A stretch of DNA of 64,000 nt from Chlorokybus atmophyticus (GCA_009103225.1 RHPI01003079.1:28377-92376), one strand, 5' to 3'. Shown: positions 22,474 through 32,943, counted from the stretch's first letter. Made by a program: numbers and translations. Notes: generated by a model from the letters alone, not told the origin.

Positions 22474-24075
22474 GCCCAACCTCTCAAAATAACTGAATTG
22501 CCAATTGTGAAATACTGGCCACCACACAGCAGAGTGCCATTCAGGCACCAACACCACAGCTGGTAGCTGATAGTACTGCAATAATGCTATGGCTTCATTC
22601 AGGAGAGCCAATGGCGGGTGACACCAAACAAAGCCGCCACCCAAGCGCTGAAGAACGTCACGCCAGTTTGTAGTTAGAGCATTTCCCAAACTTCCAGGCA
22701 TGTGTATGTAGCTGAAATAAGCGGGTGTTTTGCTGTTCCAATCGGCTGCAAAACAATCCAACGCCGGTTGTCCAACATGTTGCTGCACATGCGCAGTTGC
22801 ATCTGCTGTTAGACACCAGTCCCCTCTATCCACAAACTTGGACAATGCGTGCGCATCGCGCAGCGCATCGCGAGAGCGCCACACACATGTCAGCGCTATG
22901 TCACGCTCCCAGCACAAGGACCACAATTGATGTAAGACCTGCAGCACGTGAGGGTCTGATGCAGACAGCTTGTTCAACATTTGTATAGCTGGTTGACAAT
23001 CGCCAATAATGCGCACTGTACAGTGCTGGAGATGAAACGCGCGCGCAACCTCTGTAAATGCTTGCACATAGGCTAGTGCCTCCTTAACTGCTGAAGGCAG
23101 TGTCATATGATCAGGCTTGAAGTTGCCTGCCATGCGAGGCCAAGGTCCTGTCGCCCCCCAACCAATTGTACCGGATGCATCCACATGCAGCTCAAGCTGC
23201 ATAGGGGGCTTCCACCAAGCATTGCCATTGTAGGTCTGCAAGCCCGCAGCAGTCCAATCACAAAAGTGTCTGAAGGCGCTCAAATCACCGATGCTGTCAT
23301 CCCATGCATCTGTGGCCAATGCCAGACTCATCAGGTGGCGAGCATAAATGCTTGCAGGTGCAAATGCGAGCTTCAACGCAATGAGTTTGCCAGCAATGCG
23401 TGCCAAGTGACGCTTGGTCAGTACAGGCGCGTGCGCGATGTCCTTCATAAACTGCAATATCTTAGCCAGCTTGTTGGCGGGTATGACAAAAGAGCCAGTG
23501 ATCGTGTCCACCAGCAGACCCAACAACTGCACAACTTGCTCTGGCTACAATTGGCTTTTCTTCACAGAGACAAATATCCCAAGCAACTTCAAAAGACGCA
23601 GCACGCGGCGAATGCGCCAACACAAATGCCAACGATTGGAATGGCTGAAGTGCATGTCGTCAATATAAGCAAGGCAAGGAAAACCCATTGCCCGCAAAGG
23701 CGTGAACACAGTCGACATCAAGGTTGTAAACAGCCAGCAGGCTTGATTCAGGCCAAACGGCAGTACATTCCACCTGTAGGTGACCCCAGCAAAGCGCAGA
23801 GCCAAGTAAGGCTTACTGTCTTTGTAAATGGGCACATGATGATAGCCTGACTTGAGATCTGCGGTAACTTGCCAGAAATGACGCTTGGTGTATAACAGCA
23901 CATTGCGCAACCGCTCATAGCTGAAGGGAATGTGGCGCAAAACGAGGTTGATGTATCTCAGATCCATAATAAGCTTCAAACGCTTTTCTTGTTCCACCAC
24001 GCCTCTGCCAGTCACTACTGCCACATCACTGGCATCAACAACAAAAATTGCTCCTGTTTTCACCAAGTTGGCCAA
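22360..24075 (-). pseudogene. DIRS-type RT, RNase H and C-terminal methyltransferase-like domain
   Basis: 24075-23545 is the RT: DLRYINLVLRHIPFSYERL, then LKSGYHHVPI, WNVLPFGLNQA and the YIDD box at 23656-23667. An in-frame TAG at 23542-23544 separates it from 23541-22360, which holds RNase H (LELHVDASGTIGWGA, a conserved Glu in SAVKEALAYVQ, IIGDCQPAIQM). Next comes a DIRS-typical segment with LDCFAADWNSKTPAYFS and WCHPPLALLN, resembling the Dam-like methyltransferase region of DIRS elements. Minus-strand frame overlaps the recombinase at its end. With one stop and an upstream frameshift it is a near-intact pseudogene. Confidence 0.85.
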
Positions 24076-24704
24076 TCACTGACAACATAACTGCCATGTA
24101 TGGAAGCGGACTTGCGATTTCGAAACACAACTAGTGTTGGAGAATTGCGTGACAGCATGGCTGCAATATCAATATCTCCAAAGCCTTCGGCCTTTAACAG
24201 TGCTTGCACTTCGTCCCACTTGCGTGTATCAGATGCTTAAGTGCCTACCCATTGTAAGCAATACCCGTCACGCAACCAATCCAGCATAAAGCTCTTCTTG
24301 CCTTGCATAGTCAGTTGCAACCAGGTGGCCCAAGCGGTTATCCGCTGCTGCAAAGAAGCTGCCACAAAGTTGTCCGCATCCAAAGTGTCTGCGCGTAGTT
24401 GCTCTGCCCATTGCATTGCTGAGGTGGGACATTCTTCCAAACCATTTATCACCTGTGACAGCTCCGCATATACGGAGCGAATGTCGCTGCATTGTTGTTC
24501 AGCAGGTATGACTTCAACAGTGCGTTTCACTTGTGGAATGACGTCAATGTATGCCTCAGGTGGGGACAAAGGGTCTATTGCCAATGCTGGCATTGCAGGA
24601 TCCCGCTCATCTTGTATGCAATCATCCTCATCAATGTCGCTAATAGCAACAACTTCGTCATATGTGCTACATCTGCGCACATGCAACTTGGTTATACTGT
24701 GCAA
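24076..24704 (-). pseudogene. N-terminal extension of the DIRS-like pol
   Basis: 24704-24237 encodes an acidic region (SDIDEDDCIQDERDP) followed by a helical segment ending WLRDGYCLQWVGT. A TAA at 24237-24239 interrupts it, but the same frame continues (ASDTRKWDEVQALLKAEGFGD, written here only in part) to a shift near 24070 into the RT. This lead-in to the RT is common in DIRS elements. No catalytic motif is seen. Confidence 0.6.
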
Positions 24705-24964
24705 GGGTGCACCTTTGGCATGAAGCTAGTTGCAATGTACTGGACATGTAATTCCTGTAGGTATTGTAACGACAGTCAAGAGCTGCACTCTGAGTCATGT
24801 ACACTATGATACATCATCATCGAGACACACAGACACGCGCATATGCGCACGTACATGCATACATGCGCACTTGCGCATTGCTATGATACACATGGCCACT
24901 TTTAGACATGCAGTGCTTATGCGCTACTCGCGCGTGATTAGTGGCACCACTCACTGCTGCAAGG

Positions 24965-25134
24965 CTAAGCGTGGCTGCTCTTGCAAGGCACATAGTAGGC
25001 AACATCCTGTGGAGCGGGCGCTGCCTGCTGGGCATAGTAGCCTCCTCCGCGACCATAACCTCCGCGACTGCCATGGCCGTAACCGCGACCTCGACCACGC
25101 TGTGGCCGGAACTGGGTGTTCCCCTCTTCTGTGA
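24965..25134 (-). CDS. RG/RGG-rich second exon of the DIRS-like gag (predicted)
   Basis: Minus-strand segment rich in RGRGYGHGSRGGYGRGGG, a nucleic-acid-binding composition. It follows a good 3' splice site (ctctgtcacag) at about 25135. The upstream gag frame ends with a good donor (ctca/GTAAGT) near 25569. I infer that gag is spliced to this exon. The exon end is not defined, and the frame continues to about 24965. Confidence 0.45.
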
Positions 25135-25239
25135 CAGAGCGCCTGCATGCGCACAATTGCGTCAACGGCGTGCATTGCACAATTGACATGACACTGCAAG
25201 TGATGTGTGTATGTTATGCACTCAATGTGCATATTGACG

Positions 25240-25555
25240 TATAGGCGCGCATAGCACCATGTATATCTGACTTCAACCGGCGTGCATGCTGTATGCGCAC
25301 ATTGTGCAAGTTATTGAACAGGCGCGCATTGCACCATAGCAATTGAGCAGCTGCTGAGCAGACTGCATGCACACATTGTGCATGTTCATGAACAGGCGCG
25401 CATTGCACCATTATAGTTGAGCAGCTGCCGAGCAGACTGCATGCACACATTGTGCATGTTCATGAACAGGCGCGCATTGCACCATTATAGTTGAGCAGCT
25501 GCTGCGCAGATTGCATGCACACATTGTGCATTCTCATGAGCAAACTTCTCAGATG
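25240..25555. repeat. Four-copy ~73-bp minisatellite within a predicted intron
   Basis: Four units, each starting aggcgcgcattgcaccat and ending cacattgtgcatgttcatga, with the first the most diverged. They sit between the gag donor and the RGG-exon acceptor. Copy 2 and copy 3 are nearly identical, indicating recent slippage or unequal exchange. Confidence 0.85.
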
Positions 25556-25565
25556 AACAGTAGAC

Positions 25566-26459
25566 TTACTGAGGAATGGAGGTCTTGGCTTTCTGCATTG
25601 CTGCCTTGCCCTGGAAGCTGTTGGCGAGCTTTGTCAGGCGGCGGATGACCTTGGCTTCCTTGTGCTTGCGATCAATGCGGGCATCGTTAATGATACCCCG
25701 TGCCCCGGTCGCAAAGGCTGTGGCAAAGTCGACACTACCGTGCACGTGCGTGAGCAGCATCTGATACAGAAAAGACACCAACTGCGCAACTGGCGGACCT
25801 GTGAAGAGGGCGCGACCGATTGCCTCGAAGCAGCCCTTCACGCCTGTGGAGAGGTTGCGCGTGCGATACTCTTCCCACAAAGCATACGTCTCCGATTGTC
25901 TGGACATGCGCTTGATGAAGCCTGTGTGCTTGATGTACTTGGTATGTTTGTCCCCAGAGTCGGAGCTGTCCTCATCAGAACTGGATGACGATGAGGAAGT
26001 TGAAGACGAGGATGACGTGAGTGTCTTCGCCTTCTTCTTCTTTCTCTTCTTGTTCTTCTTCTTGTCTGTTTTCTTTTTGTTCACCTCCTCCTCCTCATCT
26101 GAAGAGGAGAAGGTCTCCCCTCTGCTGCGCCGAAGCCGTGGCACCTTGGGCAGCTCCACAGCGAGCACTGAAGGCTGTGCAGCGCCTTCCAGCGTCACGC
26201 CCTGAGCCAGCGTCACAGCGTCGTGCCTTTTGTCCGCGCGTGACGTTGGCGGCGGCTGTGTAGCTAGCGGCGCAGCAGGCTGCGTAGCCTGCGTAGCCTG
26301 CGTAGCCTTGCGCGCACGCCTTGGGCTGGCCTCGCTGGTCGGCCCCTCATCGGCCGCTTCTTCACCTCCAGCGGCCTGCTCAGGCTGCGCAGCTTGAGCG
26401 GCCTTTTTCTTCCGGCCGCCCTGCCCGCCAGCAGCCGCGGCCCGCCTCTTTGGCGGCAT
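25566..26459 (-). CDS. Gag-like ORF1 of the DIRS-like element
   Basis: 297-codon frame starting MPPKRRAAAAGGQGG. Residues 1-100 are Ala/Gln/Pro/Lys-rich. About 115-170 is strongly charged and serine-rich (SSSDEEEEVNKKK, then KKKNKKRKKKKAK and a poly-Ser/Asp run). About 175-297 is a globular helical segment (GCFEAIGRALFTGPPVAQL). The arrangement fits a nucleic-acid-binding gag of DIRS/kangaroo elements. The last codons overlap a strong splice donor, so the annotated stop may be bypassed by splicing to the RGG exon. No enzymatic motif. Confidence 0.7.
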   Translation of the reverse strand: MPPKRRAAAAGGQGGRKKKAAQAAQPEQAAGGEEAADEGPTSEASPRRARKATQATQATQPAAPLATQPPPTSRADKRHDAVTLAQGVTLEGAAQPSVLAVELPKVPRLRRSRGETFSSSDEEEEVNKKKTDKKKNKKRKKKKAKTLTSSSSSTSSSSSSSDEDSSDSGDKHTKYIKHTGFIKRMSRQSETYALWEEYRTRNLSTGVKGCFEAIGRALFTGPPVAQLVSFLYQMLLTHVHGSVDFATAFATGARGIINDARIDRKHKEAKVIRRLTKLANSFQGKAAMQKAKTSIPQ

Positions 26460-26484
26460 CGTCCCTTCTCCCCAAACTCTCAGC

Positions 26485-26668
26485 CGAACTTTCGGCCGTC
26501 AGCGCCGCCGCCAGCGCCGCCGCTGAGGTGACGGCCGCGACTGAACAGTAAGTTGACACGTGTGTGTGTCAATTAACCCTGGCGCTAACAACTAGTATTA
26601 ATTAAATGGTTAACAGTTTGTTATTTCAATCTAGCTGACCAATAGTCAGCCTCAACGAGTAATGACCA
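26485..26668. repeat. Split direct repeat B2
   Basis: Outer right terminus, a near copy of B1 with a few substitutions. It ends gtaatgacca, where B1 meets A2. Confidence 0.85.
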
Positions 26669-26699
26669 CTATATGATATAGGTTGCCGTGCGACCCTAC

Positions 26700-26790
26700 C
26701 GGTACGTGCACTTGTAGCTTGGTGGTTAGGGCGTCGTCTTTGATATGCTAAAGGTGCTGGGTTCGAATCCGGTCGATGCGTGTGTTCTTG
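26700..26790 (+). repeat. tRNA-derived (SINE-like) segment with A and B boxes
   Basis: TAGCTTGGTGG at 26715-26725 fits a Pol III A box and GGTTCGAATCC at 26760-26770 is a perfect B box. A D-arm (GCTT/GGGC) can pair. The acceptor and T stems do not pair properly, so this is unlikely to be a functional tRNA. A tRNA-derived SINE head or tRNA pseudogene is the better call. Confidence 0.5.
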
Positions 26791-26924
26791 ACTAATCATT
26801 CCACTAACGCCGCGGAGCTGGCCGCGGCCTCGTGCGCCGCAGATTGGGCGTGGCTGGTGCCGCCGGCAAAGATGTCTCAACTTTTACTGCAATTGCACTC
26901 ATATTTACATTGGTCCATAATAAA

Positions 26925-27221
26925 ATTCGGTCCATGGTCCGCTGGCCGGACCAGTTATGATTGAAGTATTGTAATGATATGATTGAGTCCCTGGTCCGAT
27001 GGCCGGACCAAACCTGGTCCTGATGCAACAGTAATCGGCTGGACCTTCAGTGGTCCGTACCAAGGGACAATGGTACCATTCACGTGAAATTTGGACCATG
27101 AATGGTCTGACTGTCGATGAAAAACAGACCATGCAAGGTCCACCGATTCAATCATTTAGCAGGGGGAAATCCCGGTCCTGCGTCACGGACCATTCATGGT
27201 CCTTGAACGTCAATCCGTGTG
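26925..27221. repeat. GGTCC/GGACC palindromic subterminal repeat (right)
   Basis: Multiple ggtccgctggccggacc-like palindromes and ggaccattcatggtcc, ending with the inverted terminus at 27185-27221. It mirrors the left block at 18871-19180 in style. Confidence 0.7.
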
Positions 27222-28089
27222 AGAGCAAGCTTGGCATGGGAGCTGTGCTGGTACAGCACGATGAGAACAAGAAGGAGCGGGTAGTGCTGTGCGCCCATGC
27301 TCCAGCACCTGGTTGACTGTCAAACCTTGCGGTCTTTTATACTCTTGCTGCACCGTGCGAAGTACCTCGATAGGCGCAAGGTTTGTCCACTTCACACGCA
27401 GCCGATGCACGCGCGAACCATGCCGTGCCGCATCCATGACCAGCTCATGGCTTAAAACATGTCTCACCAGCTGATAGTCCTCTTTCACGCGCTTGCGCTT
27501 ATCGTCTTCAGCCGGCACATTCTCCATGATGTACGCCATGGGCTGCTCTTGTCTTTGCTGAATCATGTTGATAACACGTACCAACACTCAAAACAATGAT
27601 GAGCGCGCATCCATTAATCCCTTCCCATGACCAACCCGTGAATGCCCTTGACATTCCCACCCCGCTACTAGCAAATTAACCTTGCCAATTGCCGCGAGAT
27701 TATGTGGCCCCACCAAGCAAATGTCTTGCGGCCATGCACTTTGAAAGCCCCTCATTGCACTCTCACAGCAGGTCCGGGTACTTCGTCAACAACACCCTCA
27801 CATGATGTTGAGCACCTTGTTGTGCCGTTGGCGAAGGGTCCACATAGACATAACGCCGCACCTTGATGCCGGCGTTTAACGCAGCCGCAAGCTCACTTGC
27901 AATGCCACCGAGCAGCTCTACCATCACAACACCGTCCTCGGGGACCTTCCACTTAATGGTGTTGTAGTTGATAGGCGGATGTATAGCTCGCACACCCTCG
28001 GGCAGCAACGGAGGCGCCAATGCCATCACATCTCGTGTCCACGCATGGCCAACCTTCTCATGAGCTTGTTGATGCCGCTGAGCACGGTG
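27205..28089 (-). pseudogene. C5-cytosine methyltransferase of gypsy copy 2
   Basis: Reading the minus strand from 28089: motif I (VMVELLGGIASELAAAL near 27930), motif II (YVYVDPSPTAQQ), a frameshift near 27765, motif IV (VAGWECQGHSRVGHG at about 27633-27668), then a TGA where a related copy has Trp, motif VI (YIMENVPAEDDKRK) and motif VIII (RVHRLRVKWTNL). The motif order matches C5-MTases. Both this copy and the long element have Glu instead of Pro before the catalytic Cys. The copy is cut off before motifs IX-X at the junction near 27290. Broken by at least one frameshift and one stop. Confidence 0.8.
27222..27290 (+). pseudogene. Gypsy RNase H fragment (right side of the split copy)
   Basis: Reads SKLGMGAVLVQHDENKKERVV in the + strand, directly continuing the gypsy copy cut at 18870. 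It ends abruptly at a junction with the minus-strand element that follows. Confidence 0.8.
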
Positions 28090-29400
28090 TTATGCAGCTA
28101 TCTCCAGCTCCTGTTGCTGAGCATGAGCCGCTTGTAGCAGCTGCAGAGGTCTCTCCTCTTCCATATGGTTGAAGACAACGTCTCCCTTCTCCACATGGTC
28201 ATTGTACAAGTCGACGCTGTCACCAAGCCACCCCATAGCTGGTCGCCAACTCAAGCACGCCCACAGTGCAGATGCTGAGGTTGGAGTCCTCTCGACACCC
28301 CCTTGCGTGATGCTCAACGGAAAGTAGGCCTTCTCTCCCCCTCCCGGGCGCCAATGCGGCCGAAAGAACCCTTGCTCGATCCAATTACCAACGCCGCCAT
28401 CGACGGGGAATAAGAACTCTTGTCCGCGCAGCACATCATACCCTCTTGCATCCGTGATGAGGTATTGAACCTTGAATGATGTGGTAGCACCTCCCATTGC
28501 AGTCACACGGATCTCCACCGGCTGCACGGTGATGCCTCGCACCGTCTTGACGGTCCCCGCCGAGGTCTGAATCATGAACGGGCATCTCTCCCACTCGTTG
28601 GAGGTAAGTTCTAGGCCTGCCACAGCTCTGGAACCTAAGATGACAGGTTGTGCGCCTGTATCTACCAAGACAACATCTGGTACAAAGCCGTCCAGGCTGA
28701 CGTGACCACTCCGGTTGTCTACCATAGCCACATTGGGCGAAATCCTCTCTCTCAAGGCCGGCCGAGTGGCGGGAAGCTGTGCCAACATCCCTCCTACACT
28801 CCCCATACCTTCCAGTTTGTCTCCAAACTGAGCGAGAGAACTCGACTTCGATGGGGGCCCTCCCGACGCCGCCAGCATTGCCCGCGCAGCCATACGGCCT
28901 ACTTGCGCCATCATATCTCCTTGAGACTTGCTTATCTGGTCATGAGACTTTGTGGAGGCACTCTTCATGGTGTCTAGAGCGCTTTGCAACAGCCCTACCA
29001 CCTGCTCCTTGGTGACTCCAAGGTCCTCCAAGCGAAGAAGAGGCTGCCCGACCAGCACCGCCGCGACACCCTCCAACGGCGCCGTCAACTCCGAGTTTCC
29101 TTCGTGGACTTGGGTTGGGGGCTGTTGGTAAAGCATCTTAGACTTCTCTAAAAGCTTTACACAAACTTGGAGCAGCTCCTCCACTTTCTTGTGCTCACCA
29201 CTGCTACCAACGCCGACCTCAAGTCGCGCCGTTGCCGTAGCAGTCGGCTGCACCTTCGCACCTTCCGGACGCGAACTCTCTTGCTCCAACGGGGTTGTCG
29301 GCAGCAACTCAAATAACTTTGATATGCGGGCAGGTGGTGCACGCATCCTATCATGATCCACCCCCTCCTCGCGGACGAGTGCGGCCTCCTCCTCGACCAT
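28090..29400 (-). pseudogene. Gypsy copy 2: gag C-terminal part and aspartic protease
   Basis: 436-codon minus-strand frame. The N-terminal half is a helical, Gln/Ser-rich gag-derived region. The retroviral-type protease follows, with the active site VVLVDTGAQPVILG intact (about residues 240-255) and a second conserved ILxG-like region (YDVLRGQEFLFP). It ends in TAA directly in frame with the methyltransferase segment downstream, so the stop probably replaced a sense codon of a single polyprotein. Compared with the long element, its catalytic Asp is retained. Confidence 0.8.
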
Positions 29401-29765
29401 CCTAGTCGGAGAGCTGGTGCAGCCCCGCCGCGCGCCGACGCTCTCGTTATAGCCGCAGCTGGCACCTCCGTGCCTCCGTGGAGCGCACCAAACGCAAGGT
29501 GGCTTCCGGAGCTGCTAGGCACATCCCTCCCTCCGCTCTCGGGCCACTTCCCTCGCTCGAGCATGCTCTTCAATGATGCATACTCAGATTGCATAGCCGC
29601 TAGGGCTCTTGTCACCTCTAACATTGAAGGTCCTTCCTTCACACTCGAGTGAGCACCGGCTGCACCTCCTCGTGCTTGTAGACGCAGCTCTGGGTGCTTA
29701 CTCCAACACTTGGCCTCGACGCGCCCTCCCTTCTTGCAATGAGAACACACGTCCTTGTTACCACC
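29401..29765 (-). pseudogene. Gypsy copy 2: nucleocapsid zinc knuckle fragment
   Basis: Reads GGNKDVCSHCKKGGRVEAKCW. The CX2CX4-X-X4C spacing of a CCHC knuckle is kept but the His is Arg. The frame continues in a Ser/Ala-rich gag tail and overlaps the next segment through a frameshift. It ends at 29765, exactly where LTR sequence of the plus-strand element begins. Confidence 0.65.
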
Positions 29766-30438
29766 CTGTCATGCCATCTACCCTCGCATGCCAGTCCTTC
29801 TCGAGCATGCCTACACCCAGCCCCACGCCCGGGCTACCAGCATGAAGACCGCGCGAGCCCCAGCCTACTGCTAGCTACTGTACCGCTCATGTAGCATGTA
29901 GCTAGGGCTACTTTATAGACCTGTCTGTAGGGACCGCGCGTAGCTGATCAGTTGTAAGTCTGTTAATAACACATGTGCTATATCGAGTCTTAGGAGATTT
30001 CCGAAATAGCATGAGGCCTCGATGTGACCGTTGGCCTAGTGCCCGCGTGGCACTGCACAGTTATGATTTGACATGTATAAGTAGGAAGTCACGTCACCAG
30101 ACTGGCTGGTGACACTGTAAGTGAGTACTGGGAGTACTGGGAGTACTGGGAGTACTAAGAAGTAAAGACTCTGTTTCTAAAGAGCTTGTGAAGCGACTTG
30201 AACTGGAAGCACGCTGCCCCGGTTGCCAAGAATTCCCTTACTGCGTGAGACACGGTGCATGCTCTTGTGCGCTGTGCCTGTCATTGTTGTGAGCTTGGCG
30301 GTGGTGTGTTGTCTCAATAGTCAGGGTGTTGTATCCACGTGTTGCACACTCATTCACCTCACTTAACAGTGTATCATTCTATCCACTCATGCAAAGAACT
30401 GTGTCCACAGCACTACCTATCGTAGTGGCTTGTTGACT
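29766..30438 (+). mobile_element. 5' LTR of the methyltransferase-gypsy element (5'-truncated)
   Basis: Matches 40015-40671 of the 3' LTR almost base for base, from ctgtcatgccatctaccc to cgtagtggct. The first 234 bp of the LTR (present at 39781-40014) are missing and replaced by the minus-strand gag of copy 2. Contains a 10-bp VNTR (ggagtactgg) at 30124-30155 and a tata-like ctttatag. The sequence after gtggcttgttgact diverges from the 3' copy, marking the LTR end within 30425-30438. Confidence 0.8.
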
Positions 30439-30639
30439 TACAGTGTCACCCTCTTTGCACAAGTGAGTGTGTTGCAATCTGCATCAGATAGTGCAGTCTG
30501 CACCCAGGGATAGATCGCTGGGCATTCGTTATCATTGTCATCACATAGTGCGCACAAGCACTAGTGTGTTGGGTGGTAACAGCATCAGGATGAACGGTAG
30601 AGCACAAGCACTCTACCCTTTCACCTCTGGACCAGCTGT

Positions 30640-32937
30640 ATGAGCAAGCCCACCCCGTTCTCCCCAATAGACGAGCGTGACCTCAGCAGTTGGAGCCCAA
30701 CCACCAACCTCACCTACGAGCGGACTAGTGACGGGAGCATCGACCGCAGCAGCAGAGGCTCGCGCTCCATCTCCAGCTTCACCCCGCTCCACTCTACTCC
30801 TCGTCATCAAGCTTCTCCACTATCATCGGACAGCGATGACAACGAGATGGAGTCTTCGAGTTCAACCACATCCCTGCGCTTCTCCGGACGTGCCGGCACC
30901 ACCTCGCTGGATGAGTTCATCATCAAGTTCCACTCCAAGATGCGGCAGCAAGCTCTGAAGAACAAAGACTGGTCAGATGAGATCTCTTTCCACATTGCTG
31001 CTCAGTATCTTGATCATGAAGCACACGATGTCTGGAAGTCCGTTGCTGAACTGCATCGAGTAGACGGCTATGGCGAGCTTGCCAGCACCATAGCATCTGC
31101 ATCTCTGCACCGTCCAGCAGGTGTCGTTCCACCTGCCACTTCAGTTGCAGTAACAGGCTTGTCCATAGCTGCAGCTCTCAAGCAGGCAGAGGAAGAACCA
31201 GAGTTGGTACTTGTCAACTTGACCCCTGCAGAAGTGGAGTCCAAGGAGGCCACATGTCGAGTCCGCATCCTTGACCGTTCTGCCATCATCCTTAAGGAAC
31301 AAAGAGCTGTATAGCAAGCGGCAGCCGCAGAGTGGGGTACTCCTCTACCTCCAGCAACACCTGGCTCTCGTGCAGGAGGCAGTGCTTTCACCCTCGGGTC
31401 AGTAGCACTGCGCGCACCAGCCATCACCGTAAGTGCTGCCATCTCTGATTCTCCACTCAAGGACCTGTACGCTGCCCTGCGCCGCACCTTCCCTCCTCAG
31501 ACCATCAGCAAGGTTGAGGAGCTGAGACGCTTCCGATGCAAGCCCAATGAGGATCCCCTCCGCTTGTACTCCAGACTGGAAGGTCTGCTGAAGGACACTG
31601 ACTACAAGATTATCAGTGAGGAGGCTGCTGCAGTGATATACGTCAATGAGTTGGATGCTGCTCTGAGCGAGTCGACACGCCTGACTCTGAACTACAGCAG
31701 GCCCCTTGGCTACACCCTCAAAGAAGCCTTCGAGACTGCACAAGCCATCCACAAGCGCTTGGTGTATGAGAAGGCAGTGCTGGACACCAACCGCAGCGCC
31801 GCACAGCCTGTAGTCAGCACGACAACTGAGCCTCCTCGCCGCGACCGTGGCCGAGACGCCCCACCAGCACGCGACAAAGGGAAACGGTCAGCTCATGCGG
31901 CACTTGCTGCCCCTGTGCTGTGTCATCGCTGTGGACGGCATGGGCACTACCAAAAGGAGTGCATCGAAGAATACTCAACTTTGGTTTGCGACCATTATCA
32001 CAAGACTGGTCATTTGGAGTCAGTCTGCTGGCTCAAGTTCCCAGAGTTGAGGCCCGCCAACAGCTACAACCACAACTACTCCGGTGGCTACAACAGCAAC
32101 AACACTGGAGGCCACACTGGCAACAACTTCAATGGCTACAATAGCAACAACACTGGAGGCCACACTGGCAACCACTTCAATGGCTACATTAGCAACAACA
32201 CTGGAGCCCACAACAGCAACAACGCTGGTGGCAATAACAACAACAACAACGCCAGTGTTCGCAAGGAAGAGCAAGGCTACAGGGGGAAGAACAGACCTCC
32301 TCAGCGTAAGGGACCAGAGACACGTCCGCGCGCTGCTGCTGTTGCCGCCAAGGCTTCAGCCAACCCACCAGCTGATGACCATATGGCAGCCCTCATGGCG
32401 CGTATGGCACGCTTGGAGGAAGACAAGGAGCAGGACTACCGCGCCTGCTACGCTGCCCGATGGGCGCTGATGGCTGCAAAACGCGAGAGAGACAGGAACA
32501 CTCCGTCCCGCGTGCAACCATCACGACGAGCACGAGGGGAAGCTGCAACAACATCAGCAGGCACCTCCTCCGAAGCCACCAGTGGTGCTGCCTCCGCAGC
32601 AACAGCCACACCGGCTACAACGTCGACTCCACCAACGTCAGCAGCACCCACTCCAGTTGCACCACAACCTGGTACACCGATGGACACCGGGACGCCGACG
32701 CTGGTGAGCACAATGGCAACAGCCGCTATGTCTACCAAATCTGCACCATTGGGCGGTGCACTTCCCACTGCAGCAGTGCCTCTGTCCGTAGGCGTTGAGA
32801 CAACTCTCGCACCACCGACCGGTACCGTCGCAACTGCCACAATGGCCATCGTTGAGCCCGCTGTCTCTGCAGCGACGTGCGCAGCCACTGCCCGCTCTCG
32901 ACGTCACTCACGCTGTCCCAACTGGTCAGCAAGCTGA
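30640..32937 (+). pseudogene. Gag of the methyltransferase-gypsy element (one internal TAG)
   Basis: 765-codon frame starting MSKPTPFSPIDERDLSS, interrupted by TAG at 31312-31314 where a diverged copy at 63.4 kb has a Gln, so a CAG-to-TAG change is likely. Capsid-like helices run from about residue 80 to 370 (FSGRAGTTSLDEFIIKF, YSRLEGLLKDTDYKI). CCHC zinc knuckle CHRCGRHGHYQKEC lies at residues 428-441. A second, degraded knuckle follows at 450-463 (its second Cys is displaced by Tyr). After it come an Asn/Gly-rich 16-residue tandem repeat (32086-32220) and a long Ala/Thr/Pro-rich tail. The TGA at 32935-32937 may be true or may come from compensating indels near 32880 and the G run at 32996. 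Confidence 0.8.
32086..32220 (+). repeat. 48-bp tandem repeat inside gag
   Basis: Nearly three copies of a 16-codon unit (GYNSNNTGGHTGNNFN). In-frame coding minisatellite directly after the zinc knuckles. Confidence 0.8.
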
Positions 32938-32943
32938 GCGAGC

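Larger units (their letters stand above)
20358..26668 (-). mobile_element. DIRS/kangaroo-like tyrosine-recombinase retrotransposon
   Basis: About 6.3 kb bounded by split direct repeats in the order A1 (20358-20524), B1-A2 (20756-21104), B2 (26485-26668). The gag-like ORF, RNase H/methyltransferase-like region and RT are on the minus strand. The tyrosine recombinase is on the plus strand at the far end. Split direct repeats are the hallmark of PAT/kangaroo elements, which integrate through a circular DNA intermediate using the recombinase. From memory, the Volvox kangaroo element also has its recombinase inverted. The pol carries two stops and one frameshift, so this copy is recently inactive rather than ancient. 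Confidence 0.85.
18871..27221. mobile_element. 8.35-kb insertion bounded by ~37-bp inverted termini
   Basis: Left end 18871-18907 and right end 27185-27221 are inverted copies starting CACACGGATTGACGTTC and continuing GGACCAT..ATGGTCC, with about four mismatches. The flanking sequence on both sides is the same gypsy RNase H reading, so the whole interval was inserted there. Inside lie GGTCC palindromic subterminal repeats, an AT-rich zone, the DIRS-like element and a tRNA-like segment. No transposase for these termini is recognised, so this may be a non-autonomous DNA transposon that later received the DIRS element. I could not fix a target duplication. Confidence 0.65.

Noticed and set aside
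25240-25555. CRISPR-like array
   Set aside because: The units are contiguous ~73-bp tandem copies without spacers, in a eukaryotic retroelement.
26701-26785. Functional tRNA gene
   Set aside because: A and B boxes are good but the acceptor stem and T stem do not pair and no convincing seven-base anticodon loop forms.
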